From: Mangifera indica
Lineage: Eukaryota > Streptophyta > Magnoliopsida > Sapindales > Anacardiaceae
NCBI RefSeq assembly: GCF_011075055.1
Contig: NC_058155.1
Span: forward strand, 5,785,537 to 5,849,536
Length of the DNA stretch: 64,000 nt
Direction of reading: 5' to 3'
The notes beneath the pieces are model-generated. The model searched no databases and was not told where the DNA came from. It worked only from the letters and a program-made list of their open reading frames with translations. Shown piece by piece: positions 58,202 through 64,000 of this stretch; positions within the stretch are counted from its first letter, which is position 1; each line of letters begins with the position of its first letter. Position numbers and translations under genes: made by a program.

Positions 58202-58210
58202 CTCCCCCTC
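58202..58210 (-). other. Copia D polypurine tract
   Basis: Complement of CTCCCCCTC, i.e. GAGGGGGAG, adjacent to the 3' LTR. Confidence 0.85.
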
Positions 58211-61200
58211 AAGCTGGTGGTTTGTAGATGTCATAAACTCCAAGCTTGTGTAAGAGATAAAAATGTTGTCTTGATCCTAGAGGTTTGGTGAATATGTCAG
58301 CCAACTGTTCTGTGGTTCGAATGTGGTAAGGTTTTATCAAGCCTTCCTGTATCTTGTCTCTTACAAAGTGACAGTCAATCTCCATATGCTTAGTTCTTTC
58401 ATGGAAGACTGGATTGGTAGAGATATCCTTTGCTGCCTTATTATCACAGTAGAGTTCAACTGGTTTTGAGATTATTACGCCCAGATCCTCTAATAGACCA
58501 CGAATCCATATTATTTCACAAGTAGTTTTTGCCATTGCCCGATATTCTGCTTCAGCTGAAGAGATAGAGACAGTAGATTGCTTTTTCGTTTTCCATGATA
58601 TAAGAGAATCCCCAAGTTTTACATAGAAACCTGTCAGTGATTTTCTTGTCATAGGACACGTACCCCAGTCTGAGTCATAGTAAGCTATTACTTTCAAGGT
58701 TTTATCTCGAGGGAATAATAATCCTAGACCTGGACATCCTTTTAGATATTTAATTACCTTTAAGGCTGCATCCATGTGAGACTGCTTTGGTGCATGCATA
58801 AATTGGCTAAGGACGATCCCATCTGCAGACTGAGCAATTTCAATCCCCAAAAAATATTTTGGAGGTCTTAAGTCTTTTATTCTGAAAGACTTATGGAGGT
58901 GAGTTTTCAGCTCTTTTATGGCTATTGTGTCATTCCCAGTTATGAGGATATCATCTACATAAACCACGAGGCATATGAATGATTTTCCTTGTCTTTTTGT
59001 GAACAAGGCATAATCATGTCTTGACTGTTTGAAACCTAGCTTGATCAATGCTTCTGTGATTTTAGTGTTCTATTGTTGGGATGCTTGTTTCAGGCCATAC
59101 AAGGATTTTCGCAGTCGACATACTAGATTCTCCCCCTGTCTGCGAATTTCGGGTGGAACTTCCATATAAATCTCTTCATCTAAGTCCTCATGAAGAAAGA
59201 CATTGTGAACGTCCATTTGATGAAGAGACCAATCATAAGAGGCAGCAAGGGCAAGGAGTGTGTGAACAGTAACATGTTTGATAACAGGCGAAAAAGTCTC
59301 TTGATAATCAAGCCCTTCCTGTTGAGTGAACCCTTTTGCAACCAATCGAGCTTTATATCGTTCAATGGAACCATCTGCCCGATGCTTTATCTTGAAGACC
59401 CATTTACAGTCGATGGGTTTCCTATGAGATGGTCGTGGTACAAGGTCCCACGTTTTATTGAGATACAAAGCTTCTAACTCTTCTGCCATCGCCTGACGCC
59501 AATGAGGTAATTGTATTGCTTCTGAATATGAAGTAGGTTCACGATGTGCAGAGATGTGACTGATGCAAGCTCTGTGCCCTGGAGATAACCTGTCATAATT
59601 AATATATCAAGAGATTGCATATGGGTTAGATGAAATAGTGCAAACATAGTCAGTGCTCCAAATAGGAGGTTTTGTGGTTCGTGATGATCATCTCAAGGGA
59701 GCCAGATCAGGATCATCAGAGATAACTGGAACATCCACGGATAGGGTAGGTGAAGATGAGTCAGCGCTTTGTTCAAATCCTGTCAATGTATCGCTAGTGT
59801 TACGAGGCGATGAAATTACCTCATATCTTTCTTTAAGAAACTCATTGTGTGTCATTGGTGACGAACCAGTGGATGTCGTACCTTTAATTTCATCAGCAAA
59901 AGGAAAAACATCTTTATGAAATGTGACGTCTCTACTGATGAAGATTTTGTTTGTTGTCATATCATATAGGCGATATCCCTTCTGTAGTGGAGGATATCCC
60001 ATGAATACACAACGAGTTGCTCGGGTATCAAATTTGTCTGTTTGCTGAAGTTTGGTGGAGTAGCAGAGACACCCAAATACTCTTAAGTGCCTGATGTCTG
60101 GTTTTTTGCCAAAGAGAAGTTCATAAGGTGTTTTGTCACCCAGAACCTTGGTTGGCATTCTATTGTTCAGATAGGCTGTCGTGACCACATAATCTCCCCA
60201 AAATTGAGGTGGTATGTTGGATTGGTGTTTAAAGGCACGGGCTACTTCTAATAGATGTCTATGTTTTCTTTCTGCAGTACCATTCTGTTGTGGTGTGTAA
60301 GGGCAGGAACTTTCATGAAGAATTCCATAAGAGTCAAGGTAAGTAGTGGTGGTATGGTTAAAAAAATCTTTTGCATTATCTGTGCAGATTCGATGGACTT
60401 TTGTGTGGAATTGAGTTTGGACCATGGACATAAATTTCAAGAAAAAGGTATGTGTTTGGGCTTTTAAACTCATGAGGTATAACCATGTAGCACGTGAGAA
60501 GTCATCTACTATGGTAAGAAAGTATTTGGATCCATCATAGTTAGGTGTACTATAAGGTCCCCAAGTATCTAAATGTATCAATTGGAACGGTTTTGTGGTT
60601 GAAGTAGTGCTTGTGGGAAAGGAAATGCGAGTTTGCTTGGCAAGAGGGCAAATGGGACACTTTGGATATGGGATAGTACTCGAATGCCCTAATCTTTGAT
60701 GGGAAATTAATGACACTTTATTAATTTGATTTGTATTACAATGAGAAGAGGTAATACAATTTTTATTTAATAAAGGAAAGGTCTTGGGGTTCAGTGTCCA
60801 GTAGTATAGCCCATGTTGTTCTTTACCCAAGCCCATCAGATTGTCAGTCGAATGGTCCTGAAATATGCATATAGTAGGTAAAAAGGTTACTACACATTTG
60901 TTGAGATGAGGTTAAAACGGAATGTGGGTATACAAAGGGCATTTTTAAGTGTGAGTTTATCTAATTGGACATCTCCTATTTGTGTGGCTTGAATTGTGGT
61001 CCCATTTGGTAGTTTAACAGGTGTTGGAGGGGACAGATATTTTTTGTTGGTACAGAATTCTGGGAACATATTATATAGTCACTAGCCCCTGAATCTATTA
61101 TCCAAACATCCGGAGAAATAAAAGTATTAAAACACGAAACCATACCTGTATAGGAAGTGGAGATGTCATTGCCCTTTGGTATCTGATTTAGAAGATGGAT

Positions 61201-62375
61201 CAATTGGTCATATTATTCAGCTGAAAGTCCAGTTGTAGCTCCTAAACTGGTTGGAGCCACTTGATTTGCAATGGGCCCTTCTGCCTTTGTTTTGCTGGAT
61301 CCAGGATGACCATGCAGCTTCCAACAAGTGTCTTTGGTGTGATTACGTCGCTTGCAATAATCACAATGTAGTTTTCCCTTTTGCTTGGGTGGCGGATTGT
61401 AATTATTAAAACTGCTAGGGACTTGACGAAAATTGTTGAAAGTTTGGGTGCCAACTTGATTTTGCGCAGTGGGCGAATTAGAGCCGTTAGATCTCTTGGC
61501 TCCATCTTGACCGTTGAACTTGCCATATAAATTGAAAAGTTGAGCTGGCCCTAATTCATTTGTTTCTTCAGGTGCCTCCTTCCTTTGATAAACGCTGAGA
61601 GCTACCATTCCCTTCTCCTCATTACTTCCGATATTCCTCTGGCTTTCATCTTGGACGACAAGATGATATGTACGCTGTAACGAAGGTGTCTCCGCAAAGG
61701 TCAGTATTTGGGTTCTGAAAGCAGCAAATCCTTCATTCAGCCCCATCAGGAAACGCGTCAGTCTCTCCCGTTCCTTGGCGCGCTGAATCTGCGTGAGAAT
61801 CTCCGAGGCGCAGCGATCAATTCCTCGACTGTATCTAACTCGTTCCAGGCAGCAGAAAGCTTGTTGAAGTAGTTCGTCATAGTCTGATTCTCTTGTCGGA
61901 TTTCTACAAGAGTTTGTCAGATGCTATAGATCTTTGCAAGATCTAAGGCTCCATACATGTCTTTGATGAACCCCCAAAGCTCCCCTGCATCTTCTGTAGG
62001 TAGTAGACCAGCCGCGATCTCTTCAGTCAAACAATTACTAATCCAGGCGCAGACAAGCGTATTGCAACGTACCCAAAAACGGGCAAGATCAGGCTCCGAC
62101 AACATGGGAACAGTGCCATCGACGAATCCGATCTTGTCCTTTACAATGAGCGCCCTTCTGAAATCTCTAGCCCACTGTGCATAATCCTCGGTTCCAATCA
62201 ATACTTGTTTTGTCAAAACGAGTTCTGGTCCATCCAACGGTGACGCATAAAGAACGTCTCCAGGCTCAGGTTTATTTTTGTTTGTAGGGACCCGGCAAAA
62301 CGCTGGCATCTGTGGTGTTTCAGTAGTGGATTCAGGCGATGACAGGTCGATGACTGTTGCTTTGATTGGCTCCAT
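58209..62375 (-). pseudogene. Copia D gag-pol, disabled
   Basis: Sense order from 62375: gag (DYAQWARDFRRALIVKDKIG, zinc knuckle CDYCKRRNHTKDTC), protease WIIDSGASDYI, integrase (HQRLGHSS, HLDTWGPYS, CTDNAKDF and PQQNGTAERK, giving D, D and E), RT (QMDVHNVFLHEDLDEEIYME, VVYVDDILITGND), RNase H (YDSDWGTCP, SSAEAEYRA, ending YDIYKPPA at 58209). Defects: TGA after KIYSI (~61917), a 1-nt loss near 61815, TAA in LSAE*YDQLI (~61212), frameshifts near 61010 and 60840, breaks near 59640, a stop after QASQQ (59070), and an in-frame RT deletion. Integrase is the best-preserved part (59688-60836). Confidence 0.9.
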
Positions 62376-62475
62376 CTAATTTGGGGTTTTTTTTTTTTTT
62401 GTGCAGGTTATCGGAAGGTCTATGGATACTTTGAACTTTGAACGGATGATTGAAGGAGAAACAATTCGGAACCGT

Positions 62476-62487
62476 GCTCTGATACCA
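62476..62487 (-). other. Copia D primer-binding site
   Basis: Complement reads TGGTATCAGAGC, an exact match to the plant initiator tRNA-Met consensus, directly next to the LTR. Confidence 0.9.
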
Positions 62488-62791
62488 TGCCAAAATCTGA
62501 GAGAGCGGAGTTGGTTCAATGTGACGAACCAGAGAAGCTCAAGAAGAGTAAAAAAGAATTTTGTTTTATTGCTTATGTGTTTGATCTTTACATGTAATGG
62601 CTTTATATACTGAAAATTACAATCTATCTATGGCAACATAATATTTGTACAATCTGCTCATTAATATAAACATGATTTTAGGGATGTGATAGTTAATAAT
62701 CTGGGATGTGATATGGATGATGATTTGCTTGATTTCTGGGATATGATTTGCATGATTTCCAGGGATGTGGATGTGATTCTGATTTTCAATA
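62488..62791 (-). repeat. Copia D 5' LTR
   Basis: 304 bp matching 57898-58201; followed on the plus strand by the AGATG duplication at 62792-62796. Confidence 0.92.
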
Positions 62792-62796
62792 AGATG

Positions 62797-63079
62797 CACA
62801 AGCATTCATCAAATTTGAATTTTGGATAAGGCAATTTCCAAAGATTGCGAATCATGGTTTTCACCACGAAACCACACGGTCGATTGTGCTTATTGGATGT
62901 CATAACACCCCTTCTAGAAGTCCTGTCCTCCAAGGGAAAGTATTACTAGCATTTCATCAATCGAGCCTTCGTTTAAATAAAACTAAAATAAAAATATGAA
63001 ATAATTTTTATTAGTAAAATTACTAAAATACCCTTTATTAATAATGAATGTGAAAAAGGTTCAAAAGATGTCCCAAATA
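62797..63079. other. Gene-free flank of Copia D
   Basis: No gene recognised; short frames are fortuitous. Confidence 0.45.
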
Positions 63080-64000
63080 CATGAAAATAGAGTCTTCATT
63101 GTTAATTATTGAAAGTCAAATACATGATACACTAAAAACTAAAGTTGACAATTTTCAATACGACTTGTTAACTTGACAAGACATGACATGAAAAAAATTG
63201 AGTTAGTGTTAAGTTTTTCTGACATGAAATTTATTTCGGGTCAACTCAATATTATTCAAAATTAAATCAGGTAGTGTTAGGGTTCACACGAAAGTAACTC
63301 AATATGACACGAACTGATTCAAATGTTTTGGAAAAATGTTACTTTAATAAAATTTGTTAAAGATGAATTATGAGCAATGTTATGTGTACACAATTTGAAT
63401 ACACAAATGATATGTTATCATGTGATTAAGTGTTACTTTCTCCTTAATTCAAATTCAATCATATGATAACACATCATTTATATACCCAAATTGTGTACCG
63501 AAAGTGTGTACGTATAGTTTTATTGATAAATTATAGAAATGTTAAAAGATATTATTAACAGTAGTTGAAATCTTTATAGATTATATATAATTGTATTTTT
63601 ATATAATTGTAATTACTTATACTATTTTTTATTTAAATATTTTATTTTATTATTAAGTAGTAAAATCTGATTTGGTTAATTAGATTATTGATGTGTTTTA
63701 AATGTCTTAATATGTAATTTTTTTAGGGCATTTGTAAACAAGATAAAATATTATATTGTGTGTTTTACTAATAATAGGTTAAGGTAATTTGGTAAATAAA
63801 TTAAAACAATAAAAATACTTTAGAAAGTGAAAACAATAAATAATTTTGGGTTAATTTTAGTCAGATCGGATTAACTTGAATATTAAAAGGTTAGGTTAGG
63901 GTTAAAATTTTAATATGATTTTAATTCGGGTCAAGTTAGAGTTGAAAGTCTTTGACATAACATAAACATTATTCGATGACATGAATTGTCAGACTTATTG
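63080..64000 (-). repeat. Dispersed repeat R, copy 2 (inverted), runs off window
   Basis: Inverted counterpart of 16380-18650 with matching order. At 63766-63780 it reads straight through the site occupied by the fold-back MULE in copy 1. It is itself interrupted by MITE M copy 6. Confidence 0.65.
63373..63524 (+). repeat. MITE-like repeat M, copy 6
   Basis: GAGCAATGTTATGTGTACAC to ACGTATAGTTTTATTG. The flanks GAATTAT and AAATTAT look like an imperfect target duplication; the 18-kb repeat R copy lacks this insert. Confidence 0.7.

Larger units (their letters stand above)
57898..62791 (-). mobile_element. Copia D: minus-strand LTR retrotransposon, TA...CA ends
   Basis: 4894 bp with 304-bp LTRs (57898-58201 and 62488-62791; about nine differences by eye), a perfect TSD AGATG (57893-57897, 62792-62796), PBS TGGTATCAGAGC abutting the 5' LTR and PPT GAGGGGGAG abutting the 3' LTR. 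Read in sense, the LTR starts TATTGAAAATC and ends TTTTGGCA, so the canonical 5'-TG is TA in both copies. Gag-pol is nearly complete but has frameshifts, stops and an RT deletion. Confidence 0.93.

Noticed and set aside
58209..62375. Plus-strand frames opposite Copia D (e.g. 59190-59477, 59653-59919)
   Set aside because: They are antisense shadows of the RT and integrase coding sequence.

Overview
The window is nuclear DNA from a eudicot-type flowering plant. The evidence is AT-rich sequence, genes with GT-AG introns, plant-specific families (a UPF1/SEN1-like helicase with its UvrD/TRANK1-like relative, secreted PMEI-domain proteins, one S1/SPH-type secreted protein) and a dense load of Ty1/Copia LTR retrotransposons and Mutator-like (MULE) DNA transposons. 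No prokaryotic, organellar or viral gene was recognised.

Layout. (1) 1-13242: the 3' part of a TRANK1-like gene (UvrD C-terminal domain, then a long helical/TPR-like region), now a pseudogene. Two Copia elements sit inside its exons in sense orientation: A (1884-6593, TSD ATTCT) and B (8918-13093, TSD GAAAC). Four in-frame TAG codons lie between them. (2) 13428-22200: a 744-bp MULE-type MITE with a 9-bp TSD, an intact PMEI gene (15158-15772), a 1.3-kb fold-back MULE with a 9-bp TSD, and dispersed repeats. (3) 22204-27436: old Copia C, inserted into a MITE. (4) 27.5-35.5 kb: three decayed PMEI copies and an apparently intact S1-family gene (35106-35525). (5) 38825-49979: two MULEs with perfect 9-bp TSDs. 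They are internally deleted versions of one large element that carried a transposase and a convergent DUF1985/Ulp1-protease-type gene. Each gene is preceded by arrays of the same ~119-bp minisatellite in sense orientation, and the right ends carry hairpins whose arms differ in a paired way between the two elements. (6) 50628-54876: a SEN1-like helicase gene with one apparent 1-nt frameshift in a G run. It is followed by tandem copies of a ~535-bp terminal-exon cassette that could encode 82-residue C-terminal repeats. (7) 56.5-57.2 kb: a PMEI 3' flank and a truncated fourth PMEI copy. (8) 57898-62791: minus-strand Copia D with TA...CA LTR ends and TSD AGATG. (9) 63.0-64.0 kb: an inverted copy of the repeat at 16.4-18.65 kb, which supplies an empty site for the fold-back MULE.

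How it fits together. A helicase-PMEI block appears to have been duplicated: the TRANK1-like 3' end is followed by PMEI-1, and the SEN1-like 3' end by a PMEI flank and PMEI-4. Transposons then invaded both the spacers and the exons. The likely functional host genes are PMEI-1, the S1-like gene and, subject to the frameshift question, the SEN1-like helicase. All boundaries were read by eye; no database search was run.
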